Shown in pieces: positions 19,286 through 29,230 of a stretch of DNA of 64,000 nucleotides. The stretch spans positions 46,526-110,525 of the forward strand of contig NZ_JPLA01000049.1 in the NCBI RefSeq assembly GCF_001010355.1. Direction: 5' to 3'. Positions within the stretch are counted from its first letter, which is position 1; each line of letters begins with the position of its first letter. Source of the stretch: Dyella japonica DSM 16301. Its GTDB lineage: Bacteria > Pseudomonadota > Gammaproteobacteria > Xanthomonadales > Rhodanobacteraceae. Made by a program: the position numbers and the translations under genes. The notes below the pieces were generated by a model. It worked only from the letters and a program-made list of their open reading frames with translations, had not been told where the DNA came from and searched no databases.

Positions 19286-21216
19286 TCGTAGGCACCGCGG
19301 GCCATATCGACCACGGCAAGACGGCGCTGGTGCGCGCCCTGACCGGCGTCGAAGGCGATCGCCTGAAGGAAGAACAGCGCCGCGGCATCACCATCGACCT
19401 GGGCTTCGCGTTTCTTCCGCTGGAGGACGGCAGCATCCTCGGCTTTATCGACGTGCCGGGCCACGAGCGTTTCGTGCACACCATGGTGGCCGGCGCCAGC
19501 GGCATCGATATCGCGCTGCTGGTGGTGGCGGCCGACGATGGCGTGATGCCGCAAACGCGGGAGCATCTGGCGATACTCGACCTGCTGAAGGTCGAGCGTG
19601 GCCTGATTGCGCTGACCAAGGTCGACAAGGTGACGCCCGAGCGCATCGCCGAAGTCAGCGCCCAGATCAGCGAGGCGATCGCAGGCACCGTGCTGGAAGG
19701 CGCCGAGCTATGGCCGGTTTCCTCGGCCACCGGTGCCGGTGTCGACGCGCTGCGCGATCGACTCGTCGCCCAAGCGCAGGCCCTGGGCGAACGCGCCAGC
19801 GACGGTCGGTTCCGCCTGGCCATCGACCGCGTGTTCACCTTGTCCGGCATCGGGCTGGTGGTGACCGGTACCGTGTTGTCGGGCGTGGTGCGCGTCAAGG
19901 ACCAGGTGTTGCTCAGTCCTTCAGGGCTCGCCGCGCGTGTACGTTCGGTGCACGCGCAAAATCGCGAAGTCGAGTGCGGGCGGGCAGGTGATCGCTGTGC
20001 ACTCAACCTCGTCGGCGAAGATATCGGCAAGGACGCGATCCATCGCGGCGACATGGTGGTCGATCCTCTCCTGCACGCACCCACCGACCGCATCGACGCG
20101 CGCCTGCAACTCCTGCCGGACGAACCCAGGCCAATCGGCCAATGGTTTCCGGCGCGGCTGCATCACGCCGCGGTGGAAGTGGGCGCTCGCATCGTCCTGC
20201 TCGAAGGGCAGCAGCTATTACCCGGACACATGGCCGATGTGCAGTTGGTGCTGAGTCGTCCGATTGCCGCTGCGGCGTTCGACCGCTTTGTGCTGCGCGA
20301 TGTCTCCGCCCAGCGCACCCTGGGTGGCGGGCAGTTTTTCGATCTGCGCGCACCGTCGCGACAACGGCGAACGCCGGCGCGTGAAGCACAGCGTGCGGCG
20401 CAAGCGTTGTCCGATCCGCAGCTGGCCTTTGCCAGCCTGCTGGAGGCACCGCCGTTCGCCTGGGATCTGCTGGCCTTCGCCCGCGATCGCGCGCTCTCCG
20501 ACACTGTGATCGACGGCATCGTTGCAGCCCTGGCACCGGTCATCTTCCAAGCCGACGACGAACGCATCGCCATCAGCCAGACGCATTGGCCGTCCTTCGT
20601 CGCCAACCTGATCGAGCGGCTGGCAGCGTTTCACGCGGGCAATCCGGATGTCCAAGGCATGGGGCGCGAGAAACTGCGGCTGGCCGTGCAGCCGAAGTTG
20701 CCGCCGGCGGCCTTCGCGCTGGCCTTGCAACATGCCGACCTGGTGGGGCGTGTGGTTCGTGACGGTGCCTTCGTGCGATTGGCGAGTCATTCCCTGCAGA
20801 TGAATCCGGCCAGCGAGGCGATGTGGCAACGCATTGCGCCGCTCCTGGGCGGCGATGAACGCTTCCGTCCGCCGCGCGTGCGCGACATCGCCGGTGTGCT
20901 GTCGCGCCCCGAGGTGGAGATTCGGCAGCTGATGCGCCTGGCCGCACGCATGGGCCTGGCCGACGAAGTGGCACACGACCACTTCTTCCTGCGCGCAACC
21001 ATGCACGAGATGGTGATGATCGCGGCGGATATCGCCGCCCATGCCAACGACGGGCGATTTACCGCGGCGCAGTTCCGCGATCGCCTGGACAATGGTCGTA
21101 AAGTGGCCATCCAGATACTAGAATTTCTCGACCGGCAGGGCGTTACGCTCAATCGCGGTAGCATGCGCAGGATGCAGGCGCGCTCCCTCGACTTGTACGG
21201 ACCCGCCTCGTCGTGA
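19282..21216 (+). CDS. selB: Selenocysteine-specific elongation factor SelB
   Basis: GTPase that delivers Sec-tRNA(Sec) to the ribosome at UGA codons marked by a SECIS hairpin. The 644-residue protein starts [22 protein letters not shown] (G1 motif), with [16 protein letters not shown] (G3) and LTKVDKVT (G4). The C-terminal half holds the winged-helix domains that bind SECIS RNA (e.g. [28 protein letters not shown]). It overlaps selA and is followed 12 bases later by tRNA-Sec, a compact selA-selB-selC arrangement. Confidence 0.97.
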   Translation: MIVGTAGHIDHGKTALVRALTGVEGDRLKEEQRRGITIDLGFAFLPLEDGSILGFIDVPGHERFVHTMVAGASGIDIALLVVAADDGVMPQTREHLAILDLLKVERGLIALTKVDKVTPERIAEVSAQISEAIAGTVLEGAELWPVSSATGAGVDALRDRLVAQAQALGERASDGRFRLAIDRVFTLSGIGLVVTGTVLSGVVRVKDQVLLSPSGLAARVRSVHAQNREVECGRAGDRCALNLVGEDIGKDAIHRGDMVVDPLLHAPTDRIDARLQLLPDEPRPIGQWFPARLHHAAVEVGARIVLLEGQQLLPGHMADVQLVLSRPIAAAAFDRFVLRDVSAQRTLGGGQFFDLRAPSRQRRTPAREAQRAAQALSDPQLAFASLLEAPPFAWDLLAFARDRALSDTVIDGIVAALAPVIFQADDERIAISQTHWPSFVANLIERLAAFHAGNPDVQGMGREKLRLAVQPKLPPAAFALALQHADLVGRVVRDGAFVRLASHSLQMNPASEAMWQRIAPLLGGDERFRPPRVRDIAGVLSRPEVEIRQLMRLAARMGLADEVAHDHFFLRATMHEMVMIAADIAAHANDGRFTAAQFRDRLDNGRKVAIQILEFLDRQGVTLNRGSMRRMQARSLDLYGPASS

Positions 21217-21228
21217 TCGCGCAACTTA

Positions 21229-21325
21229 GGAAGAGCATCGTCTCCGGTGGGGCGTCCGGACTTCAAATCCGGGTGAGGCAGATAAGACTGTCTCGGGTGG
21301 GTTCGACTCCCATGCTCTTCCGCCA
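21229..21325 (+). tRNA. selC: tRNA-Sec (anticodon TCA), 3' CCA encoded
   Basis: The acceptor stem is 8 bp: GGAAGAGC (21229-21236) with GCTCTTCC (21314-21321). Discriminator G and CCA follow. The T-arm is GTGGG-TTCGACT-CCCAT, giving the 8+5 helix typical of bacterial tRNA-Sec. The anticodon loop CTTCAAA carries TCA at 21263-21265. A long variable arm pairs GAGGCAG with CTGTCTC. It sits 12 bases after selB. Confidence 0.97.
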
Positions 21326-21340
21326 CTCCTGGCGGTCGCC

Positions 21341-22381
21341 TTACACCACCTCGATGCCTGGCGCGCCGTCACTGAGCGTGCCGATGATGCTCGCACAGGG
21401 ATAACCCGCCGCCTCGATCTGCGCGCGTATCGCCTCGGCCCGTTCGGGCTTGCACGCCACCAGTAGGCCGCCCGAGGTTTGCGGATCGGTCAGCAGGGCG
21501 CGGCGCCAGTCCGGCAAATCCGCGGGCAGGGTGACGCCGTCGCTGTAGCTGTTCCAGTTGCGGTTGGAAGCGCCGGTGACGTAACCCGCCTCGGCCAAGG
21601 CCGGTGCCTGTCTGAAGTACGGAATGCGCGCCTGTTCCAGGCGTATGCGCAGGCCGCTGCCACGCGCCATCTCCAGGCCATGCCCCAGCAGACCAAAGCC
21701 GGTGACATCGGTGATCGCATGCACATCCTCGTCCTTGCCCAGTTCGCAACCGATACGGTTGAGCAAGGTGGTGGACACCAGCATCTCGGTATACGCGTCG
21801 GCGGGCAGCGCCTGCTTCTTGAAGGCTGCCGAATAAATGCCGACACCGATGCCCTTGGTCAGGATCAGCGCGTCACCGGCGCGAGCCGTGGAATTGCGCC
21901 GCACGTTACGTGCCGCGCACAGACCGACCACGGCAAGGCCGTAGATCGGCTCGGCCGAATCAATCGAGTGGCCGCCCGCCACTGGAATACCCGCCTGCGT
22001 GCAGACCGCTTCACCGCCGGCAAGAATCGCTCGCACCGTCTGCACGTCGATCTTGTTCAGCGGCATGCCCAGGATGGCCAGGGCCATGATCGGCTTGCCG
22101 CCCATGGCGTACACATCGGACAGCGCATTGGTGGCGGCGATGCGGCCGAAATCGTAGGGATCATCGACCACCGGCATGAAGAAGTCGGTGGTGGCGATGA
22201 TGCAGGTACTTTCATCCACCTGCCACACGGCAGCATCGTCGCTGGATTCCGTGCCCACCAGCAGATGCGCGTACGGCATGGTTGCAGGCTTGTTGGCGAG
22301 CAGCTCCTGCAACACCGACGGCGCCAGCTTGCAGCCACAGCCACCGCCGTGGGCCAGATCAGTCAAGCGAACGGAGGTCAT
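21341..22381 (-). CDS. selD: Selenide, water dikinase (selenophosphate synthetase)
   Basis: Makes selenophosphate from selenide and ATP, the selenium donor for SelA. The 346-residue protein starts at 22381 ([21 protein letters not shown]). The catalytic pair is Cys15 and Lys18 in GGGCGCK, aligning with Cys17 and Lys20 of the E. coli enzyme; it is the Cys form, not a selenoprotein. [32 protein letters not shown] and [17 protein letters not shown] are ATP-binding signatures. It converges on tRNA-Sec with a 15-base gap and completes the Sec module. Upstream, 22382-22627 shows no gene. Confidence 0.97.
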   Translation of the reverse strand: MTSVRLTDLAHGGGCGCKLAPSVLQELLANKPATMPYAHLLVGTESSDDAAVWQVDESTCIIATTDFFMPVVDDPYDFGRIAATNALSDVYAMGGKPIMALAILGMPLNKIDVQTVRAILAGGEAVCTQAGIPVAGGHSIDSAEPIYGLAVVGLCAARNVRRNSTARAGDALILTKGIGVGIYSAAFKKQALPADAYTEMLVSTTLLNRIGCELGKDEDVHAITDVTGFGLLGHGLEMARGSGLRIRLEQARIPYFRQAPALAEAGYVTGASNRNWNSYSDGVTLPADLPDWRRALLTDPQTSGGLLVACKPERAEAIRAQIEAAGYPCASIIGTLSDGAPGIEVV

Positions 22382-22627
22382 GCACGCTCCTCCCGAAGGC
22401 ACGTGGGCCAGGGTTCGCGCAGCATAGCGAAAAGCGGCTAATGGTGAAGTGTCGCTGGGCGTCAGGCGTGCGGACTGCGCATGACCGCCGAACCCTTGAG
22501 CCGCCAGGGGCAGCCGCCGAGGCTGGCTTGTCACAAAGAGGCAAGGGCCGCGCCACCCGCCGGAGGTCGCCATTCGGGCCTCGGCGGCAGACCTCGCCGA
22601 CAGCATGCCCGCTATTCGGGTACTTGC

Positions 22628-24019
22628 TCAGTGAACGGGAAACCACAGCACGAAACGCGTGATGCCCTGGAGCTGACTGTCTACCGTGACCTGGCCGCCA
22701 TGAAGTTCCATGATGCTTTTCACGATGGACAGGCCCAGCCCGGTCGAGTTTGCCGAGTCGCTGCGGGATCGATCCACGCGGTAGAAGCGGTCAAACAGCT
22801 TGTCCAGATGCTCTTGCGGGATACCTGCGCCGGGATTTTCCACCGCGACCGTAACCGCATCATTCGTCTGCCGGGCAAGTAGCGTGATGGTTTGGTCCGG
22901 CGGGGTATAGCGCAGGGCATTGGATAAAAGGTTGCCCACGGCACGGCGGAACAGTTCGCGATCGGCCATGAGCGTGGCGGAGCCCTGAATATCGATGCTG
23001 ACGCGTGCGTCCGAAGCGATGCCTTCGAAGTAGTCGGCAATACGCTGCAACTCCTCGCCCACATCGAGCGCCGAGCGCTGCAGCGCGAACTGGGGGTTGT
23101 CCGCTCGCGCCAGGAACAGCACGCTTTCGATGGTCCGACTGACGCGGTCGCATTCCTCGATATTGGATCCGAGCAAGGCCTGGTACTCCGCCGGCGTACG
23201 CGTGCGGGCCAACGCAACCTCGTTGGTGCCGCGCAGGTTGCCCAGCGGCGTGCGCAGGTCGTGGGCAAGGTCGACGGTGAACTGCCAGACCCGCGCGAAG
23301 CCGCCCTCGAGACGGTCGAGCATCTCGTTCAAGGCATGGGAGAGGGCGTGGAGCTCGGTCGGCGCGTTGCCGGCCGACAGGCGTGTATGAAGATTCTGCG
23401 CATGGATGGTGGCAGCTTCGGCGGCCATGGATCGCAAGGGCCGCAGTGCCCGGCGCACCAGCAGATGACTCAGCACCATGGCCGCGAGCATGCCCGCCAG
23501 CAGGCGCAATGCCATGTCTCGCCGATACCGTCGCAGCAGCACCTCGCGGTCAGCGAGCGAGCGCGCCACCATGATGGTCACATGCGCACCGTCGCGCATT
23601 TGCCCCACCACGGCCACGCCACGAATGGGCAGGCCCTGATCGCCATGCCAAGTGTGCAGCATGGTGGCGACGATGCGCTGACCGACGGGCACGGCACCGT
23701 TGGCGTCGAGTGGAAAGCCCATGGGATTGTGGTCAACGATGACTTGTCCCGCATCATCGATCATGCGCAAGGCATTGCTGTTGTCACCGAGCACGCTGAC
23801 CACCATCCGATCCTGATGGGTCTTCAGATCAGCGATGGAGTCCAGCTCGGCGACCAGCCGGCGAAGATGGCGTGCCGAAAGCACGAGGTTGGTCTCGTCC
23901 TGCTCCAGGATGCGTTGCTCGGCCGCCCGATAGAGCAGCCAGCCCACCAGGATGAAACACACCGCGGTGATCACCGTGAAGGTGACGGTCAAGCGCGTGG
24001 CGAGGGAGAGGCGACGCAT
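22628..24019 (-). CDS. Sensor histidine kinase, heavy-metal (CusS-like) type
   Basis: A 463-residue inner-membrane kinase. It has a first membrane helix at residues ~10-30, a periplasmic sensor of about 130 residues, a second helix around 168-188, and a HAMP linker. The H-box is FTVDLAHDLRTPLGNLRGTNEVAL (His near residue 250). The ATPase domain has N-box NLLSNALRYTPPDQTI, then VENPGAGIPQEHLDKLFDRFYRVDRSR and STGLGLSIVKSIMELHGG. The start codon overlaps the stop of the response regulator, so they are coupled. The divergent RND efflux operon is the likely target. The signal is probably a metal or toxic compound; family only, not proven. Confidence 0.92.
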   Translation of the reverse strand: MRRLSLATRLTVTFTVITAVCFILVGWLLYRAAEQRILEQDETNLVLSARHLRRLVAELDSIADLKTHQDRMVVSVLGDNSNALRMIDDAGQVIVDHNPMGFPLDANGAVPVGQRIVATMLHTWHGDQGLPIRGVAVVGQMRDGAHVTIMVARSLADREVLLRRYRRDMALRLLAGMLAAMVLSHLLVRRALRPLRSMAAEAATIHAQNLHTRLSAGNAPTELHALSHALNEMLDRLEGGFARVWQFTVDLAHDLRTPLGNLRGTNEVALARTRTPAEYQALLGSNIEECDRVSRTIESVLFLARADNPQFALQRSALDVGEELQRIADYFEGIASDARVSIDIQGSATLMADRELFRRAVGNLLSNALRYTPPDQTITLLARQTNDAVTVAVENPGAGIPQEHLDKLFDRFYRVDRSRSDSANSTGLGLSIVKSIMELHGGQVTVDSQLQGITRFVLWFPVH

Positions 24020-24699
24020 CAGTCGTCCCCGCGTTCTTCATCGAGCACGTAGCCCATGCCGCGTACGGTATGGATCAGCTTGGTGTCGTGACCGTCGTCG
24101 ATCTTTGCGCGCAACCGGCGTATGGCGACCTCGACCACGTTGGTATCGCTGTCGAAGTTCATGTCCCACACATAGGAGGCGATCTGGGTGCGGCTCAATA
24201 CCTCGCCGCGCCGTCTCGCCAATAGCTGCAGCAGCGAGAATTCCTTGGGCGTCAGATCGATGCGCTGACCGTTGCGCCGCACACGCCGCCGCACGGCATC
24301 GATCTCCAGATCGCCGATATGGACGTGTTCGATATCGCGCGGCGGTCCGCGTCGGAGCAGGGTGCGGATGCGCGCAAGCAGCTCCACGAAGGCAAAGGGC
24401 TTGACCAGATAGTCGTCGCCGCCGAGCTCGAGGCCGCGGACACGCTCTTCCAGTTCGTCGATGGCGGTCAACAGCAGGACCGGCGTGTCCTTCTTGGTGC
24501 GAAGCCGACGCAACACCTCCCACCCGTCCATGCCAGGAAGCATGACGTCGAGAACCACCAGGTCGTAATCCTCTTCGAGCGCCTGGTGCAGGCCATCGAT
24601 GCCGTTGGCCACCACGTCCACGGTGAAGCCCGATTCTTCGAGTCCCTTCTTCAGGTACTCGCCGGCTTTCTTCTCATCCTCGATAACCAGCAGGCGCAT
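24019..24699 (-). CDS. OmpR-family response regulator, heavy-metal (CusR/IrlR) type
   Basis: A 226-residue regulator. Its receiver domain has the acidic pair Glu7/Asp8, phosphorylation site Asp51 in [17 protein letters not shown], and Lys in [17 protein letters not shown]. The C-terminal winged helix ends with [16 protein letters not shown]...[15 protein letters not shown], as in OmpR/PhoB proteins. It is upstream of and overlapping the kinase gene. It is divergent from the RND genes with a 146-base gap containing a TTACA-N4-TGTCA box, close to the sites known for CopR/CzcR-type regulators. Likely activates the efflux operon and itself. Confidence 0.94.
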   Translation of the reverse strand: MRLLVIEDEKKAGEYLKKGLEESGFTVDVVANGIDGLHQALEEDYDLVVLDVMLPGMDGWEVLRRLRTKKDTPVLLLTAIDELEERVRGLELGGDDYLVKPFAFVELLARIRTLLRRGPPRDIEHVHIGDLEIDAVRRRVRRNGQRIDLTPKEFSLLQLLARRRGEVLSRTQIASYVWDMNFDSDTNVVEVAIRRLRAKIDDGHDTKLIHTVRGMGYVLDEERGDD

Positions 24700-24755
24700 G
24701 GGGGCTCTCGCGTGGTGCCTGGGCCGATCATACGCGGGGCGCCCGGGAGGCGTGA

Positions 24756-24769
24756 TTACAGATTTGTCA
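24756..24769. promoter_or_regulatory. Candidate response-regulator box (TTACA-N4-TGTCA)
   Basis: TTACA-GATT-TGTCA is one mismatch from the TTACA-N4-TGTAA dyad bound by metal-responsive OmpR-type regulators. It lies in the divergent gap, 57 bases from the response regulator start and 77 bases from the RND start, so it could serve both promoters. Confidence 0.5.
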
Positions 24770-24845
24770 GGTGGCGGTCAGGGGCATGCAAGCGCCTGGA
24801 ATCTAGCCTCATCCCTGACCTGATCTGTCCAAGACGGAGCCTGCT

Positions 24846-27800
24846 ATGTGGATCGTCCAACTGGCGCTGCGCCGGCCCTATACCTTCATCGTGCTCGCCC
24901 TGCTGCTGGCCATCATCGGCCCGCTCATGGTGCTGCGGACGCCGACCGACATCTTTCCCAACATCAATATTCCGGTGTTGAGCATCGTGTGGTCGTTCAA
25001 CGGCTTCTCGGCCGACGACATGACCAACCGCATCACCACCCCCTATGAGCGCGCCCTGACCTCCGACGTGGACAACATCGAGCACGTGGAGTCGCAGACG
25101 GTCAACGGCACGGCGGTGATCAAGGTGTACTTCCACGAAGGCGCGGACATCAATCGCGCGATCGCCGAGGCGTCGGCCAATGCGCAGTCGATCCTTCGCG
25201 TGCTGCCGCCGGGTACCTTGCCGCCGCTGGTGATCTCGTACAACGCCTCCACCGTACCGATCCTGCAGCTCGCACTGTCCAGTCATACCCTGCCGGAGCA
25301 GCAGCTGTATGACCTGGGCAACAACTTCATCCGTACCCAGCTGGCGACGGTGCAGGGCGCCGCCATTCCGCTGCCATTCGGCGGCAAAGTGCGGCAGATC
25401 ATGGTCGACATCGACCCCAAGGCCTTGCAGGCGCATGGTCTGTCGCCGCTGGACGTGGTCAATGCGGTGAACGCGCAGAACCTGATCCTGCCCGGTGGCA
25501 CCGCCAAGATCGGCGAGCTTGAGTACAACGTGAACCTCAACGGCAGCCCGACCTCGGTCGATGCGTTGAACATGATGCCGGTGAAGGCGACGGACGGTGG
25601 CGTCACCTATCTGCGCGACGTGGCGACCGTGCGCGACGGCTTTGCACCGCAAACCAATATCGTGCGCGTGGACGGTACGCGATCGGCCTTGCTGCAGGTG
25701 GAGAAGTCCGGCGACGCCTCGACGCTCGACATCATTGCCTCGGTGAAGGGCATGCTGCCGAAGATTGCCGCGGGTCTGCCCAAGGCGCTGGATATCAAGC
25801 CGGTGTCCGATCAGTCGGTCTTCGTGAGTTCGGCCGTGGCGGGTGTGGTGCGCGAGGGCCTGATCGCCGCCGGACTCACCGCCGTGATGATCCTGCTGTT
25901 TCTCGGCAGCTGGCGATCAACGCTGATCATCGCGATCACCATTCCCCTGTCGGTGATGACATCGTTGATTGCACTTTCCGTGCTCGGTCAGACCATCAAC
26001 ATCATGACCCTGGGTGGCCTGGCGCTGGCGGTGGGCATCCTGGTCGACGATGCCACCGTGGCCATCGAAGCCATCAGCCACCACCGGGACCTGGGCAAGT
26101 CGCTGCATGACGCGATCATCGATGCGTCGGCGCAGATCGCGCTGCCGACGCTGGTATCGACGCTGTCGATCTGCATCGTGTTCCTGCCGATGTTCCTGCT
26201 GTCCGGCGTGGCGCGCTATCTGTTCGTGCCGCTGGCCGAAGCGGTGGTGTTCGCGATGCTGGCGTCGTATTTCTTCTCGCGCGCCCTGATTCCCACGCTG
26301 GCCATGTACATGCTCCGCAACGATCGCGCGGCTGATGGTGCTGGACAGGGGCGTGCCGGCGCACTGCGTCGATTCCAGCAGCGCTTCGAGCGCGGCTTCG
26401 AAGGCTTTCACGGGCGCTACCAGGGCGCGTTGCGGACGGTGCTTGCCCATCCGCGCCGGTTGGCGGTGATATTCGCCCTGGTCTGCGGCGGTTCGCTGTT
26501 GCTGGTGCCATTCCTTGGCCGCGATTTCTTCCCGACCTCGGATACGGGCGAAATCCGCCTGCATCTGCGGGCCCACACCGGTACGCGCATCGAGCAGACG
26601 GCGCGGCTCGTCGATCTGGTGGAGCAGCGCATCCGGGTCATTATCCCGCAGCGCGAGCTGGGCAGCGTGCTGGACAACATCGGCCTGCCGGTCAGCGGCA
26701 TCAATATGACCTATGACTCTTCCTTGCCCGTCGGTTCGGCCGATGCCGATGTGCTGATCTCGCTCAAGCCCGACCATCGCCCCACGGAGGAGTACGTCAG
26801 CGCGCTGCGCGAGCACCTCAATCACGATTTCCCCGGTGTGACGTTCTCGTTCCTGCCGGCCGACATCATCAGTCAAACGCTGGACTTTGGTCTGCCGTCG
26901 CCGATCGACGTGCAGGTGGTGGGCAATGACAAGGAGGGCAATCGCAAGGTTGCCGAGCAATTGTTGGCCCAGCTGCGCCACGTGGATGGCCTGGTGGATC
27001 CGCGCATCCAGCAGCCGAACGACGCGCCATCCATCAATGTCGACGTCGATCGCGTGAAAGCGATTGAAGCGGGTTTCCAGCAGCGCACGATTGCGCAGAA
27101 CCTGCTCATTGCATTGTCGGGCAGTGCGCAGACCACGCCCAACTTCTGGTTGAACCCGAAGAATGGGGTGAGTTATCCGCTGACCACGGAAGCGCCGCAG
27201 TACACCATCGATTCGCTGCAGGCGTTGGGCAATATTCCGTTGAGCGCAGGCGGCAGCAAGCAGGTGGTGCCGCCGATCCTTGGCTCGCTGAGCACGCTCA
27301 GCCGCACTTCGCAGGACGCGGTGGTGTCGCACTACAACGTGCAGCCGGTGATCGACATCTTCGCTGGCGTGCAGGGACGCGACCTGGGTGCGGTGGCGGG
27401 CGATATCGATCGTCTGGTCGCGACGGCCAAGGCGCAGCTGCCGGCGGGCTCCAGCATCGCGGTGCGCGGCGAAGTGCAGACCATGCAATCCTCCTTCAAG
27501 GGCCTGATGCTCGGGCTCGCGTTTGCGGTACTGCTGGTGTACGCGCTGATGGTGGTGAATTTCCAGTCCTGGACCGATCCGCTGATCATCATCAGCGGAC
27601 TGCCGGGTGCGCTCGCCGGCATGGCCTGGATGCTGTTCGTGACCCGTACGACGATCAGCGTGCCTGCACTCACCGGCGCCATCATGTGTATCGGCATCGC
27701 CACGGCCAACAGCATCCTGGTGGTCAGCTTTGCGCGCGATCGGCTCCAGGAGGGCGCGACGGCGCTGCAGGCGGCTTTCGATGCCGGCAGCACCCGTTTC

Positions 27801-28037
27801 CGTCCCGTGCTCATGACGGCGCTGGCCATGCTGATCGGCATGCTGCCGATGGCGCTGGGCCTGGGCGACGGCGGTGAGCAGAACGCGCCCTTGGGTCGCG
27901 CCGTGATTGGCGGCCTGATGTTCGGCACCGTGGCCACGCTGGTGTTTGTCCCGGTGGTGTTCGCCGCCGTGCACGCGTGGCTGGGCCGCCGCCAGCAGTC
28001 CTTGCCCGCACTTCCTTCCCCGCTTCCGACGCCCTGA
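24846..28037 (+). CDS. RND efflux permease, HAE1/AcrB-type
   Basis: A 1,063-residue proton-driven inner-membrane pump with the RND layout: one N-terminal helix, a large periplasmic loop, helices 2-6, then the same pattern repeated. The start MWIVQLALRRPYTFIVLALLLA and TDIFPNINIPVLSIVWSF are typical. The proton-relay Asp pair appears as GILVDDATVAIEAI in helix 4. The second half has GAIMCIGIATANSILVVSFARDRL. Its sequence looks more like uncharacterised multidrug pumps than CusA, because Met-rich metal relays are not evident. It is the first gene of a permease-adaptor-channel operon, divergent from a two-component system. The substrate is unknown. Confidence 0.92.
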   Translation: MWIVQLALRRPYTFIVLALLLAIIGPLMVLRTPTDIFPNINIPVLSIVWSFNGFSADDMTNRITTPYERALTSDVDNIEHVESQTVNGTAVIKVYFHEGADINRAIAEASANAQSILRVLPPGTLPPLVISYNASTVPILQLALSSHTLPEQQLYDLGNNFIRTQLATVQGAAIPLPFGGKVRQIMVDIDPKALQAHGLSPLDVVNAVNAQNLILPGGTAKIGELEYNVNLNGSPTSVDALNMMPVKATDGGVTYLRDVATVRDGFAPQTNIVRVDGTRSALLQVEKSGDASTLDIIASVKGMLPKIAAGLPKALDIKPVSDQSVFVSSAVAGVVREGLIAAGLTAVMILLFLGSWRSTLIIAITIPLSVMTSLIALSVLGQTINIMTLGGLALAVGILVDDATVAIEAISHHRDLGKSLHDAIIDASAQIALPTLVSTLSICIVFLPMFLLSGVARYLFVPLAEAVVFAMLASYFFSRALIPTLAMYMLRNDRAADGAGQGRAGALRRFQQRFERGFEGFHGRYQGALRTVLAHPRRLAVIFALVCGGSLLLVPFLGRDFFPTSDTGEIRLHLRAHTGTRIEQTARLVDLVEQRIRVIIPQRELGSVLDNIGLPVSGINMTYDSSLPVGSADADVLISLKPDHRPTEEYVSALREHLNHDFPGVTFSFLPADIISQTLDFGLPSPIDVQVVGNDKEGNRKVAEQLLAQLRHVDGLVDPRIQQPNDAPSINVDVDRVKAIEAGFQQRTIAQNLLIALSGSAQTTPNFWLNPKNGVSYPLTTEAPQYTIDSLQALGNIPLSAGGSKQVVPPILGSLSTLSRTSQDAVVSHYNVQPVIDIFAGVQGRDLGAVAGDIDRLVATAKAQLPAGSSIAVRGEVQTMQSSFKGLMLGLAFAVLLVYALMVVNFQSWTDPLIIISGLPGALAGMAWMLFVTRTTISVPALTGAIMCIGIATANSILVVSFARDRLQEGATALQAAFDAGSTRFRPVLMTALAMLIGMLPMALGLGDGGEQNAPLGRAVIGGLMFGTVATLVFVPVVFAAVHAWLGRRQQSLPALPSPLPTP

Positions 28038-28050
28038 TGGGAGAGTCACC

Positions 28051-29214
28051 ATGACCGCGCTCATTCCAGTTCCGACATCGTCACGTTCGCGTCTGCCCAT
28101 CGTTCTGCCGCTGGCCGCCATCTGCCTGGCGCTGGCCGCCGGTGGATTGCCGAGGCTCTCTGCACACGCGGCGGTGGTACGCCAGACGGCGGCGCTCAGC
28201 ACGCCCACGGTCGCCGTCGTTGCCCCCGATGCTGCAGCGCTCCACCAATCGCTCGTCTTGCCAGGCGACGTGGAGGCCTTCCAGGAAGCCAGCATCTATG
28301 CGCGCACCAGCGGCTACCTGGGGCAGTGGCTGACCGACATCGGCACGCATGTTCACAGCGGACAACTGCTCGCCGAAATCCAATCGCCCGAAGTTGACGC
28401 ACAGCTCGCGCAAGCCCGCGCGGACGCAGCGACGGCGTCGGCCAATTACCAGATAGCCAAGGTCACCGCCTCCCGCTGGGAGAGCATGCTCAAGAGCAAC
28501 GCGGTATCCGAGCAATCCAGCCAGGAGAACGTGAGCACGATGAAGGCCAAGCAGGCCATGCTTGCGGCCGCGCAGGCGAACGTGGACCGATTGCAGCAGC
28601 TGCAGTCGTTCGAGAAGGTCTACGCGCCTTTCGACGGTGTTGTTACCGTGCGCAATATCGATGTCGGTGCGTTGATCGATGCCGGCAACGGCGGCACGCC
28701 GGCCGCGCTGTTCAAGCTGGCCGAAACGGACAAGCTGCGCATCTTCCTCAACGTACCGCAGGACGATGCCGCCGATGTCCAGTTGGGTGCGCGGGCAACA
28801 CTGACGCTGCCGCAATATCCGGGACGAACCTTCGTGGGCAGCGTCGCCCGCACCGCAGGCGCGATCGATCCGGTCAGCCGCACCCTGCGCGTGGAGGTGG
28901 ATATGGACAACGCCGATGGCGCCGTTCCGCCCGGCGCCTATGCCCAGGTGAGTCTGGCCCTTGCAGCACCCAAGGCCATGCTGTCGTTGCCGGCCAATAC
29001 GCTGCTGTTTCGTCCCTCGGGCGTGCAGGTGGCGACGGTCGATGGCAAGGGGCAGGTGCGCTTGATGCCGGTCACGCTGGGGCGGGACTTCGGCACGCGT
29101 GTCGAGATTCTCAAGGGCTTGAGTGGCAAGGAGCGCGTGATCGTCAATCCGGGTGATGCCGTCAGCAACGGGCAGAGCGTGAGCATCAACGCTCACCCGG
29201 CCGATGCGAGTTGA
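28051..29214 (+). CDS. RND periplasmic adaptor (membrane fusion protein)
   Basis: A 387-residue periplasmic protein that bridges pump and outer-membrane channel. It has a signal/anchor around residues 17-40 and a lipoyl half-motif YARTSGYLGQWLTDIGTHVHSGQLLAEIQSPE. A helical hairpin follows (residues ~115-195), then the second lipoyl half KVYAPFDGVVTVRNIDVGALI and a beta-barrel domain with ARTAGAIDPVSRTLRVEVD. The ATG at 28051 follows GGGAGAG, 13 bases after the pump gene. No metal-binding Met/His extension is visible. Confidence 0.92.
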   Translation: MTALIPVPTSSRSRLPIVLPLAAICLALAAGGLPRLSAHAAVVRQTAALSTPTVAVVAPDAAALHQSLVLPGDVEAFQEASIYARTSGYLGQWLTDIGTHVHSGQLLAEIQSPEVDAQLAQARADAATASANYQIAKVTASRWESMLKSNAVSEQSSQENVSTMKAKQAMLAAAQANVDRLQQLQSFEKVYAPFDGVVTVRNIDVGALIDAGNGGTPAALFKLAETDKLRIFLNVPQDDAADVQLGARATLTLPQYPGRTFVGSVARTAGAIDPVSRTLRVEVDMDNADGAVPPGAYAQVSLALAAPKAMLSLPANTLLFRPSGVQVATVDGKGQVRLMPVTLGRDFGTRVEILKGLSGKERVIVNPGDAVSNGQSVSINAHPADAS

Positions 29215-29230
29215 GCGAGGAGGCATAGTC

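Noticed and set aside
25917..28295. 792-codon minus-strand frame opposite the RND pump
   Set aside because: Covered by a clear RND permease in the other strand; the translation is low-complexity Gln/Arg/His-rich.
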